A DNA stretch of 64,000 nucleotides from Coriaria nepalensis (Eukaryota; Streptophyta; Magnoliopsida; Cucurbitales; Coriariaceae), in contig CP114481.1 in NCBI GenBank assembly GCA_027186245.1, positions 33,077,501-33,141,500 on the forward strand, read 5' to 3'. Every line of letters begins with the position of its first letter. The first letter of the stretch is position 1. Shown piece by piece: positions 37,896-48,994 of this stretch. The position numbers and the translations under genes were made by a program. Below the pieces are notes generated by a model. The model searched no databases. It was not told where the DNA came from and saw only the letters and a list, made by a program, of their open reading frames with translations.

Positions 37896-40025
37896 GTTTT
37901 GCACTACAGACACAAATTTTGTGCAAAACTTACAAATGATCATTTCAAGGAAAGTGTGCATTCGTTTAAAATTAAAATCATTTCAATGAGTCATTTCAAG
38001 TCAATAACTTACTTCAAAGCAAGTCGAACGAATTCTAGTTTTGCACTACAGACACAACTTTTGTGCATAACTTGCAAATGATCATTGCAAGGAAAGTGTG
38101 CATTCGTTTAACCTTAAAATCATTTCAATGAGTCATTTCAAGTCAATAACTTACTTCAAAGCAAGTCGAACGAATTCTAGTTTTCCACTGCAGACACCAC
38201 TTTTGTGCATAACTTGCGAATGATCATTGCATGGAAAGTGTGCATTCGTTTAACCTTAAAATCATTTCAATGAGTCATTTCAAGTCAATAACTTATTTCA
38301 AAGCAAGTCGAAAGAATTCTAGTTTTGCACTACAGACACAACTTTTGTGCATAACTTGCAAATGATCATTGCAAGGAAAGTGTGCATTCGTTTAAAATTA
38401 AAATCATTTCAATGAGTCATTTCAAGTCAATAACTTACTTCAAAGCAAGTCGAACGAATTCTAGTTTTGCACTAAAGACCCAACTTTTGTGCATAACTTG
38501 CAAATGATCATTGCAAGGAAAGTGTGCATTCGTTTAACCTTAAAATCATTTCAATGAGTCATTTCAAGTCAATAACTTTTGTCAAAGCAAGTCGAACGTA
38601 TTCTAGTTTTCTAGTACAGACACAACTTTTGTGCATAACTTGCAAATGATCATTGCAAGAAAAGTGGGTATTCGTTTAACCTGAAAATCATTTCAATGAG
38701 TCATTTCAAGTCAATAACTTACTTCAAAGCAAGTCGAACGAATTCTAGTTTTCCACTACAGACACCACTTTTGTGCATAACTTGCGAATGATCATTGCAT
38801 GGAAAGTGTGCATTCGTTTAACCTTAAAATCATTTCAATGTGTCATTTCAAGTCAATAACTTACTTCAAAGCAAGTCGAACGAATTCTAGTTTTCCACTG
38901 CAGACACCACTTTTGTGCATAACTTGCGAATGATCATTGCATGGAAAGTGTGCATTCGTTTAACCTTAAAATCATTTCAATGAGTCATTTCAAGTCAATA
39001 ACTTATTTCAAAGCAAGTCGAAAGAATTCTACTTTTGCACTACAGACACAAATTTTGTGCAAAACTTACAAATGATCATTTCAAGGAAAGTGTGCATTCG
39101 TTTAAAATTAAAATCATTTCAATGAGTCATTTCAAGTCAATAACTTACTTCAAAGCAAGTCGAACGAATTCTAGTTTTGCACTACAGACACAACTTTTGT
39201 GCATAACTTGCAAATGATCATTGCAAGGAAAGTGTGCATTCGTTTAACCTTAAAATCATTTCAATGAGTCATTTCAAGTCAATAACTTATGTCAAAGCAA
39301 GTCGAACGTATTCTAGATTTCTAGTACAGACACAACTTTTGTGCATAACTTGCAAATGATCATTGCAAGGAAAGTGGGTATTCGTTTAACCTTAAAATCA
39401 TTTCAGTGAGTCATTTCAAGTCAATAACTTACTTCAAAGCAAGTCGAACGAATTCTAGTTTTCCACTACAGACACCACTTTTGTGCATAACTTGCGAATG
39501 ATCATTGCATGGAAAGTGTGCATTCGTTTAACCTTAAAATCATTTCAATGAGTCATTTCAAGTCAATAACTTACTTCAAAGCAAGTGGAACGAATTCTAG
39601 TTTTGCACTAAAGACCCAACTTTTGTGCAGAACTTGCAAATGATCATTGCAAGGAAAGTGTGCATTCGTTTAACCTTAAAATCATTTCAATGAGTCATTT
39701 CAAGTCAATAACTTATGTCAAAGCAAGTCGAACGTATTCTAGTTTTCTAGTACAGACACAACTTTTGCGCATAACTTGCAAATGATCATTGCAAGGAAAG
39801 TGGGTATTCGTTTAACCTTAAAATCATTTCAGTGAGTCATTTCAAGTCAATAACTTACTTCAAAGCAAGTCGAACGAATTCTAGTTTTCCACTACAGACG
39901 CCACTTTTGTGCATAACTTGCGAATGATCATTGCATGGAAAGTGTGCATTCGTTTAACCTTAAAATCATTTCAATGAGTCATTTCAAGTCAATAACTTAT
40001 TTCAAAGCAAGCCGAACGAATTCTA

Positions 40026-40451
40026 TTTTTTCACTCCAAACACAAGTTTTTTGCATAACTTGCAAATGATCAATGCAAGGAAAGTGTGCATTCGTTTAAC
40101 CTTTAAATCAGTTCAATTAGTCATTTCAAGTCAGTAACTTATTTCAAAGCAAGTCGAACGAATTCTATTTTTTCACTCCAAACACAAGTTTTTTGCATAA
40201 CTTGCAGATGATCAATGCAAGGAAAGTGTGCATTCGTTTAACCTTTAAATCATTTCAATTAGTCATTTCAAGTCAATAACTTATTTCAAAGCAAGTCGAA
40301 CGAATTCTTTTTTTTCACTCCAAACACAAGTTTTTTGCATAACTTGCAAATGATCAATGCAAGGAAAGTGTGCATTCGTTTAACCTTTAAATCATTTCAA
40401 TGAGTCAATTCAAGTCAATAACTTATTTCAAAGCAAGTCGAACGAATTCTA
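40026..40451 (+). repeat. Three divergent monomers with long T runs
   Basis: Monomers start at 40026, 40168 and 40310. They share CTATTTTTTCACTCCAAACA, AAGTTTTTTGCATAAC, GATCAATGC, AACCTTTAAATC and, in the first two, AATTAGTC. The third has a run of eight T at 40308-40315. They keep perfect 142-bp phase. The CCAAACACAAG and AATTAGTC states resemble the CTACAAACACAAG and AATTAGTC monomers found beyond 49.8 kb, so these copies may come from a distal part of the array or from an older lineage. No other place in the window has this set. Confidence 0.9.
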
Positions 40452-40593
40452 GTTTTCCACTGCAGACACCACTTTTGTGCATAACTTGCAAATGATCATT
40501 GCAAGGAAAGTGTGCATTCGTTTAACCTTAAAATCATTTCAATGAGTCATTTCAAGTCAATAACTTTTGTCAAAGCAAGTCGAACGTATTCTA
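40452..40593 (+). repeat. Hybrid monomer at the exit of the divergent block
   Basis: The first third is C-type with the PstI variant (CCACTGCAGACACCAC). The rest is standard type (CTTGCAAATG, GCAAGG) and ends ACTTTTGTC then CGAACGTATTC, as in the second half of the ACTAAAGACCC monomers. C-type heads almost always carry CTTGCGAATG and GCATGG, so this copy looks like a crossover inside the first 60 bp of the monomer. Confidence 0.75.
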
Positions 40594-41019
40594 GTTTTCT
40601 AGTACAGACACAACTTTTGTGCATAACTTGCAAATGATCATTGCAAGAAAAGTGGGTATTCGTTTAACCTGAAAATCATTTCAATGAGTCATTTCAAGTC
40701 AATAACTTACTTCAAAGCAAGTCGAACGAATTCTAGTTTTCCACTACAGACACCACTTTTGTGCATAACTTGCGAATGATCATTGCATGGAAAGTGTGCA
40801 TTCGTTTAACCTTAAAATCATTTCAATGAGTCATTTCAAGTCAATAACTTACTTCAAAGCAAGTCGAACGAATTCTAGTTTTCCACTGCAGACACCACTT
40901 TTGTGCATAACTTGCGAATGATCATTGCATGGAAAGTGTGCATTCGTTTAACCTTAAAATCATTTCAATGAGTCATTTCAAGTCAATAACTTATTTCAAA
41001 GCAAGTCGAAAGAATTCTA

Positions 41020-44000
41020 GTTTTGCACTACAGACACAAATTTTGTGCAAAACTTACAAATGATCATTTCAAGGAAAGTGTGCATTCGTTTAAAATTAAA
41101 ATCATTTCAATGAGTCATTTCAAGTCAATAACTTACTTCAAAGCAAGTCGAACGAATTCTAGTTTTGCACTACAGACACAACTTTTGTGCATAACTTGCA
41201 AATGATCATTGCAAGGAAAGTGTGCATTCGTTTAACCTTAAAATCATTTCAATGAGTCATTTCAAGTCAATAACTTACTTCAAAGCAAGTCGAACGAATT
41301 CTAGTTTTCCACTGCAGACACCACTTTTGTGCATAACTTGCGAATGATCATTGCATGGAAAGTGTGCATTCGTTTAACCTTAAAATCATTTCAATGAGTC
41401 ATTTCAAGTCAATAACTTATTTCAAAGCAAGTCGAAAGAATTCTAGTTTTGCACTACAGACACAACTTTTGTGCATAACTTGCAAATGATCATTGCAAGG
41501 AAAGTGTGCATTCGTTTAAAATTAAAATCATTTCAATGAGTCATTTCAAGTCAATAACTTACTTCAAAGCAAGTCGAACGAATTCTAGTTTTGCACTAAA
41601 GACCCAACTTTTGTGCATAACTTGCAAATGATCATTGCAAGGAAAGTGTGCATTCGTTTAACCTTAAAATCATTTCAATGAGTCATTTCAAGTCAATAAC
41701 TTTTGTCAAAGCAAGTCGAACGTATTCTAGTTTTCTAGTACAGACACAACTTTTGTGCATAACTTGCAAATGATCATTGCAAGAAAAGTGGGTATTCGTT
41801 TAACCTGAAAATCATTTCAATGAGTCATTTCAAGTCAATAACTTACTTCAAAGCAAGTCGAACGAATTCTAGTTTTCCACTACAGACACCACTTTTGTGC
41901 ATAACTTGCGAATGATCATTGCATGGAAAGTGTGCATTCGTTTAACCTTAAAATCATTTCAATGAGTCATTTCAAGTCAATAACTTACTTCAAAGTAAGT
42001 CGAACGAATTCTAGTTTTCCACTGCAGACACCACTTTTGTGCATAACTTGCGAATGATCATTGCATGGAAAGTGTGCATTCGTTTAACCTTAAAATCATT
42101 TCAATGAGTCATTTCAAGTCAATAACTTATTTCAAAGCAAGTCGAAAGAATTCTACTTTTGCACTACAGACACAAATTTTGTGCAAAACTTACAAATGAT
42201 CATTTCAAGGAAAGTGTGCATTCGTTTAAAATTAAAATCATTTCAATGAGTCATTTCAAGTCAATAACTTACTTCAAAGCAAGTCGAACGAATTCTAGTT
42301 TTGCACTACAGACACAACTTTTGTGCATAACTTGCAAATGATCATTGCAAGGAAAGTGTGCATTCGTTTAACCTTAAAATCATTTCAATGAGTCATTTCA
42401 AGTCAATAACTTTTGTCAAAGCAAGTCGAACGTATTCTAGATTTCTAGTACAGACACAACTTTTGTGCATAACTTGCAAATGATCATTGCAAGGAAAGTG
42501 GGTATTCGTTTAACCTTAAAATCATTTCAGTGAGTCATTTCAAGTCAATAACTTACTTCAAAGCAAGTCGAACGAATTCTAGTTTTCCACTACAGACACC
42601 ACTTTTGTGCATAACTTGCGAATGATCATTGCATGGAAAGTGTGCATTCGTTTAACCTTAAAATCATTTCAATGAGTCATTTCAAGTCAATAACTTACTT
42701 CAAAGCAAGTGGAACGAATTCTAGTTTTGCACTAAAGACCCAACTTTTGTGCAGAACTTGCAAATGATCATTGCAAGGAAAGTGTGCATTCGTTTAACAT
42801 TAAAATCATTTCAATGAGTCATTTCAAGTCAATAACTTATGTCAAAGCAAGTCGAACGTATTCTAGTTTTCTAGTACAGACACAACTTTTGCGCATAACT
42901 TGCAAATGGTCATTGCAAGGAAAGTGGGTATTCGTTTAACCTTAAAATCATTTCAGTGAGTCATTTCAAGTCAATAACTTACTTCAAAGCAAGTCGAACG
43001 AATCTAGTTTTCCACTACAGACGCCACTTTTGTGCATAACTTGCGAATGATCATTGCATGGAAAGTGTGCATTCGTTTAACCTTAGAATCATTTCAATGA
43101 GTCATTTCAAGTCAATAACTTATTTCAAAGCAAGTCGAAAGAATTCTAGTTTTGCACTACAGACACAACTTTTGTGCATAACTTGCAAATGATCATTGCA
43201 AGGAAAGTGTGCATTCGTTTAAAATTAAAATCATTTCAATGAGTCATTTCAAGTCAATAACTTACTTCAAAGCAAGTCGAACGAATTCTAGTTTTGCACT
43301 AAAGACCCAACTTTTGTGCATAACTTGCAAATGATCATTGCAAGGAAAGTGTGCATTCGTTTAACCTTAAAATCATTTCAATGAGTCATTTCAAGTCAAT
43401 AACTTTTGTCAAAGCAAGTCGAACGTATTCTAGTTTTCTAGTACAGACACAACTTTTGTGCATAACTTGCAAATGATCATTGCAAGAAAAGTGGGTATTC
43501 GTTTAACCTTAAAATCATTTCAATGAGTCATTTCAAGTCAATAACTTACTTCAAAGCAAGTCGAACGAATTCTAGTTTTCCACTACAGACACCACTTTTG
43601 TGCATAACTTGCAAATGATCATTGCATGGAAAGTGGGCATTCGTTTAACCTTAAAATCATTTCAATGAGTCATTTCAAGTCAATAACTTATTTCAAAGCA
43701 AGTCGAAAGAATTCTAGTTTTGCACTACAGACACAACTTTTGTGCATAACTTGCAAATGATCATTGCAAGGAAAGTGTGCATTCGTTTAAAATTAAAATC
43801 ATTTCAATGAGTCATTTCAAGTCAATAACTTACTTCAAAGCAAGTCGAACGAATTCTAGTTTTGCACTAAAGACCCAACTTTTGTGCATAACTTGCAAAT
43901 GATCATTGCAAGGAAAGTGTGCATTCGTTTAACCTTAAAATCATTTCAATGAGTCATTTGAAGTCAATAACTTTTGTCAAAGCAAGTCGAACGTATTCTA

Positions 44001-44426
44001 GTTTTCTAGTACAGACACAACTTTTGTGCATAACTTGCAAATGATCATTGCAAGAAAAGTGGGTATTCGTTTAACCTGAAAATCATTTCAATGAGTCATT
44101 TCAAGTCAATAACTTACTTCAAAGCAAGTCGAACGAATTCTAGTTTTCCACTACAGACACCACTTTTGTGCATAACTTGCGAATGATCATTGCATGGAAA
44201 GTGTGCATTCGTTTAACCTTAAAATCATTTCAATGAGTCATTTCAAGTCAATAACTTACTTCAAAGCAAGTCGAACGAATTCTAGTTTTCCACTGCAGAC
44301 ACCACTTTTGTGCATAACTTGCGAATGATCATTGCATGGAAAGTGTGCATTCGTTTAACCTTAAAATCATTTCAATGAGTCATTTCAAGTCAATAACTTA
44401 TTTCAAAGCAAGTCGAAAGAATTCTA
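41020..44426 (+). repeat. HOR unit C (24 monomers, 3407 bp)
   Basis: This unit is a near-exact copy of unit A at an offset of 6531 bp, including its private 1-bp deletion (42866-43006), CCTTAGAATC and TTAACATTAAA. Private differences noticed by eye are AAAGTAAGTCG near 41995 and AAATGGTCATTGC near 42908. Unit A has CATTTCATGTC near 35301 and AAAATCTTTTC near 36409. A handful of differences in several kb implies a very recent duplication. Confidence 0.85.
42866..43006 (+). repeat. 141-bp monomer with 1-bp deletion beside the EcoRI site (unit C)
   Basis: This is the copy of the unit A lesion: CGAACGAATCTAG with one T missing near 43001, exactly 6531 bp from the first. The next monomer starts at 43007. 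Confidence 0.94.
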
Positions 44427-47400
44427 GTTTTGCACTACAGACACAAATTTTGTGCAAAACTTACAAATGATCATTTCAAGGAAAGTGTGCATTCGTTTAA
44501 AATTAAAATCATTTCAATGAGTCATTTCAAGTCAATAACTTACTTCAAAGCAAGTCGAACGAATTCTAGTTTTGCACTACAGACACAACTTTTGTGCATA
44601 ACTTGCAAATGATCATTGCAAGGAAAGTGTGCATTCGTTTAACCTTAAAATCATTTCAATGAGTCATTTCAAGTCAATAACTTACTTCAAAGCAAGTCGA
44701 ACGAATTCTAGTTTTCCACTGCAGACACCACTTTTGTGCATAACTTGCGAATGATCATTGCATGGAAAGTGTGCATTCGTTTAACCTTAAAATCATTTCA
44801 ATGAGTCATTTCAAGTCAATAACTTATTTCAAAGCAAGTCGAAAGAATTCTAGTTTTGCACTACAGACACAACTTTTGTGCATAACTTGCAAATGATCAT
44901 TGCAAGGAAAGTGTGCATTCGTTTAAAATTAAAATCATTTCAATGAGTCATTTCAAGTCAATAACTTACTTCAAAGCAAGTCGAACGAATTCTAGTTTTG
45001 CACTAAAGACCCAACTTTTGTGCATAACTTGCAAATGATCATTGCAAGGAAAGTGTGCATTCGTTTAACCTTAAAATCATTTCAATGAGTCATTTCAAGT
45101 CAATAACTTTTGTCAAAGCAAGTCGAACGTATTCTAGTTTTCTAGTACAGACACAACTTTTGTGCATAACTTGCAAATGATCATTGCAAGAAAAGTGGGT
45201 ATTCGTTTAACCTGAAAATCATTTCAATGAGTCATTTCAAGTCAATAACTTACTTCAAAGCAAGTCGAACGAATTCTAGTTTTCCACTACAGACACCACT
45301 TTTGTGCATAACTTGCGAATGATCATTGCATGGAAAGTGTGCATTCGTTTAACCTTAAAATCATTTCAATGAGTCATTTCAAGTCAATAACTTACTTCAA
45401 AGCAAGTCGAACGAATTCTAGTTTTCCACTGCAGACACCACTTTTGTGCATAACTTGCGAATGATCATTGCATGGAAAGTGTGCATTCGTTTAACCTTAA
45501 AATCATTTCAATGAGTCATTTCAAGTCAATAACTTATTTCAAAGCAAGTCGAAAGAATTCTACTTTTGCACTACAGACACAAATTTTGTGCAAAACTTAC
45601 AAATGATCATTTCAAGGAAAGTGTGCATTCGTTTAAAATTAAAATCATTTCAATGAGTCATTTCAAGTCAATAACTTACTTCAAAGCAAGTCGAACGAAT
45701 TCTAGTTTTGCACTACAGACACAACTTTTGTGCATAACTTGCAAATGATCATTGCAAGGAAAGTGTGCATTCGTTTAACCTTAAAATCATTTCAATGAGT
45801 CATTTCAAGTCAATAACTTATGTCAAAGCAAGTCGAACGTATTCTAGATTTCTAGTACAGACACAACTTTTGTGCATAACTTGCAAATGATCATTGCAAG
45901 GAAAGTGGGTATTCGTTTAACCTTAAAATCATTTCAGTGAGTCATTTCAAGTCAATAACTTACTTCAAAGCAAGTCGAACGAATTCTAGTTTTCCACTAC
46001 AGACACCACTTTTGTGCATAACTTGCGAATGATCATTGCATGGAAAGTGTGCATTCGTTTAACCTTAAAATCATTTCAATGAGTCATTTCAAGTCAATAA
46101 CTTACTTCAAAGCAAGTGGAACGAATTCTAGTTTTGCACTAAAGACCCAACTTTTGTGCAGAACTTGCAAATGATCATTGCAAGGAAAGTGTGCATTCGT
46201 TTAACCTTAAAATCATTTCAATGAGTCATTTCAAGTCAATAACTTATGTCAAAGCAAGTCGAACGTATTCTAGTTTTCTAGTACAGACACAACTTTTGCG
46301 CATAACTTGCAAATGATCATTGCAAGGAAAGTGGGTATTCGTTTAACCTTAAAATCATTTCAGTGAGTCATTTCAAGTCAATAACTTACTTCAAAGCAAG
46401 TCGAACGAATTCTAGTTTTCCACTACAGACGCCACTTTTGTGCATAACTTGCGAATGATCATTGCATGGAAAGTGTGCATTCGTTTAACCTTAAAATCAT
46501 TTCAATGAGTCATTTCAAGTCAATAACTTATTTCAAAGCAAGTCGAAAGAATTCTAGTTTTGCACTACAGACACAACTTTTGTGCATAACTTGCAAATGA
46601 TCATTGCAAGGAAAGTGTGCATTCGTTTAAAATTAAAATCATTTCAATGAGTCATTTCAAGTCAATAACTTACTTCAAAGCAAGTCGAACGAATTCTAGT
46701 TTTGCACTAAAGACCCAACTTTTGTGCATAACTTGCAAATGATCATTGCAAGGAAAGTGTGCATTCGTTTAACCTTAAAATCATTTCAATGAGTCATTTC
46801 AAGTCAATAACTTTTGTCAAAGCAAGTCGAACGTATTCTAGTTTTCTAGTACAGACACAACTTTTGTGCATAACTTGCAAATGATCATTGCAAGAAAAGT
46901 GGGTATTCGTTTAACCTTAAAATCATTTCAATGAGTCATTTCAAGTCAATAACTTACTTCAAAGCAAGTCGAACGAATTCTAGTTTTCCACTACAGACAC
47001 CACTTTTGTGCATAACTTGCAAATGATCATTGCATGGAAAGTGGGCATTCGTTTAACCTTAAAATCATTTCAATGAGTCATTTCAAGTCAATAACTTATT
47101 TCAAAGCAAGTCGAAAGAATTCTAGTTTTGCACTACAGACACAACTTTTGTGCATAACTTGCAAATGATCATTGCAAGGAAAGTGTGCATTCGTTTAAAA
47201 TTAAAATCATTTCAATGAGTCATTTCAAGTCAATAACTTACTTCAAAGCAAGTCGAACGAATTCTAGTTTTGCACTAAAGACCCAACTTTTGTGCATAAC
47301 TTGCAAATGATCATTGCAAGGAAAGTGTGCATTCGTTTAACCTTAAAATCATTTCAATGAGTCATTTCAAGTCAATAACTTTTGTCAAAGCAAGTCGAAC

Positions 47401-47692
47401 GTATTCTAGTTTTCTAGTACAGACACAACTTTTGTGCATAACTTGCAAATGATCATTGCAAGAAAAGTGGGTATTCGTTTAACCTTAAAATCATTTCAAT
47501 GAGTCATTTCAAGTCAATAACTTACTTCAAAGCAAGTCGAACGAATTCTAGTTTTCCACTACAGACACCACTTTTGTGCATAACTTGCGAATGATCATTG
47601 CATGGAAAGTGTGCATTCGTTTAACCTTAAAATCATTTCAATGAGTCATTTCAAGTCAATAACTTATTTCAAAGCAAGTCGAAAGAATTCTA
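44427..47692 (+). repeat. HOR unit D (23 monomers, 3266 bp)
   Basis: The first part copies unit B (offset 6531 bp) up to about 46541, including TCTAGATTTCTAG and the B state ACTTATGTC near 45823. Where B continues into its divergent block, D continues as unit A does (GAAAGAATTCTAG, ACTAAAGACCC, AGTGGGCATTCG near 47040). D lacks the last PstI-type monomer of A, and differs from it by CCTTAAAATC in place of CCTGAAAATC near 47480. D therefore shows what B looked like before the divergent block, or is a B/A recombinant. Confidence 0.75.
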
Positions 47693-48990
47693 GTTTTGCA
47701 CTACAGACACAACTTTTGTGCATAACTTGCAAATGATCATTGCAAGGAAAGTGTGCATTCGTTTAAAATTAAAATCATTTCAATGAGTCATTTCAAGTCA
47801 ATAACTTACTTCAAAGCAAGTCGAACGAATTCTAGTTTTGCACTAAAGACCCAACTTTTGTGCATAACTTGCAAATGATCATTGCAAGGAAAGTGTGCAT
47901 TCGTTTAACCTTAAAATCATTTCAGTGAGTCATTTCAAGTCAATAACTTACTTCAAAGCAAGTCGAACGAATTCTAGTTTTGCACTAAAGACCCAACTTT
48001 TGTGCAGAACTTGCAAATGATCATTGCAAGGAAAGTGTGCATTCGTTTAACCTTAAAATCATTTCAATGAGTCATTTCAAATCAATAACTTATGTCAAAG
48101 CAAGTCGAACGTATTCTAGTTTTCTAGTACAGACACAACTTTTGCGCATAACTTGCAAATGATCATTGCAAGGAAAGTGGGTATTCGTTTAACCTTAAAA
48201 TCATTTCAGTGAGTCATTTCAAGTCAATAACTTACTTCAAAGCAAGTCGAACGAATTCTAGTTTTCCACTACAGACACCACTTTTGTGCATAACTTGCGA
48301 ATGATCATTGCATGGAAAGTGTGCATTCGTTTAACCTTAAAATCATTTCAATGAGTCATTTCAAGTCAATAACTTATTTCAAAGCAAGTCGAAAGAATTC
48401 TAGTTTTGCACTACAGACACAACTTTTGTGCATAACTTGCAAATGATCATTGCAAGGAAAGTGTGCATTCGTTTAAAAGTAAAATCATTTCCATGAGTCA
48501 TTTCAAGTCAATAACTTACTTCAAAGCAAGTCGAACGAATTCTAGTTTTGCACTAAAGACCCAACTTTTGTGCATAACTTGCAAATGATCATTGCAAGGA
48601 AAGTGTGCATTCGTTTAACCTTAAAATCATTTCAATGAGTCATTTCAAGTCAATAACTTTTGTCAAAGCAAGTCGAACGTATTCTAGTTTTCTAGTACAG
48701 ACACAACTTTTGTGCATAACTTGCAAATGATCATTGCAAGAAAAGTGGGTATTCGTTTAACCTTAAAATCATTTCAATGAGTCATTTCAAGTCAATAACT
48801 TACTTCAAAGCAAGTCGAACGAATTCTAGTTTAGCACTACAGACACCACTTTTGTGCATAACTTGCGAATGATCATTGCATGGAACGTGTGCATTCGTTT
48901 AACCTTAAAATCATTTCAATGAGTCATTTCAAGTCAATAACTTATTTCAAAGCAAGTCGAAAGAATTCTAGTTTTGCACTACAGACACAA
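47693..48990 (+). repeat. Transitional monomers after the HOR units
   Basis: This stretch still has ACTAAAGACCC monomers (near 47835, 47985 and 48553), GCAGAACTTGC, TTTGCGCATAAC and GCAAGAAAAGTGG, but the unit order is lost. Private changes include TTTAAAAGTAAAATC near 48475, TTTAGCACTAC near 48831 and GGAACGTGTGC near 48883. It is the right-hand decay zone of the 34-48 kb HOR block. Confidence 0.75.
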
Positions 48991-48994
48991 CTTT

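Larger units (their letters stand above)
37896..41019 (+). repeat. HOR unit B (22 monomers, 3124 bp)
   Basis: The first 15 monomers follow unit A at an offset of 3407 bp (markers TCTAGATTTCTAG at 35905 and 39312, AAGTGGAACG, GCAGAACTTGC, GACGCCAC). At about 40010 the match stops. Six monomers of unit A are replaced by three divergent monomers and one hybrid, after which the last three monomers match unit A again. Net change is minus two monomers. Confidence 0.8.

Noticed and set aside
40308..40315. T-run as an RNA polymerase III terminator
   Set aside because: There is no A-box or B-box or tRNA-like fold upstream. The T-run is one variant of a satellite monomer.
27108..45748. Twelve nearly identical 60-codon ORFs (first at 27108-27290, last at 45566-45748), and a related one at 12484-12666
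   Set aside because: They start at a TTG inside the satellite, span about 1.3 monomers, and are open only because CATAAC changed to CAAAAC or CAGAAC, which removes an in-frame TAA. Their identity follows from the HOR copies. There is no conserved start context and no bias to silent changes. They are chance frames in satellite DNA.
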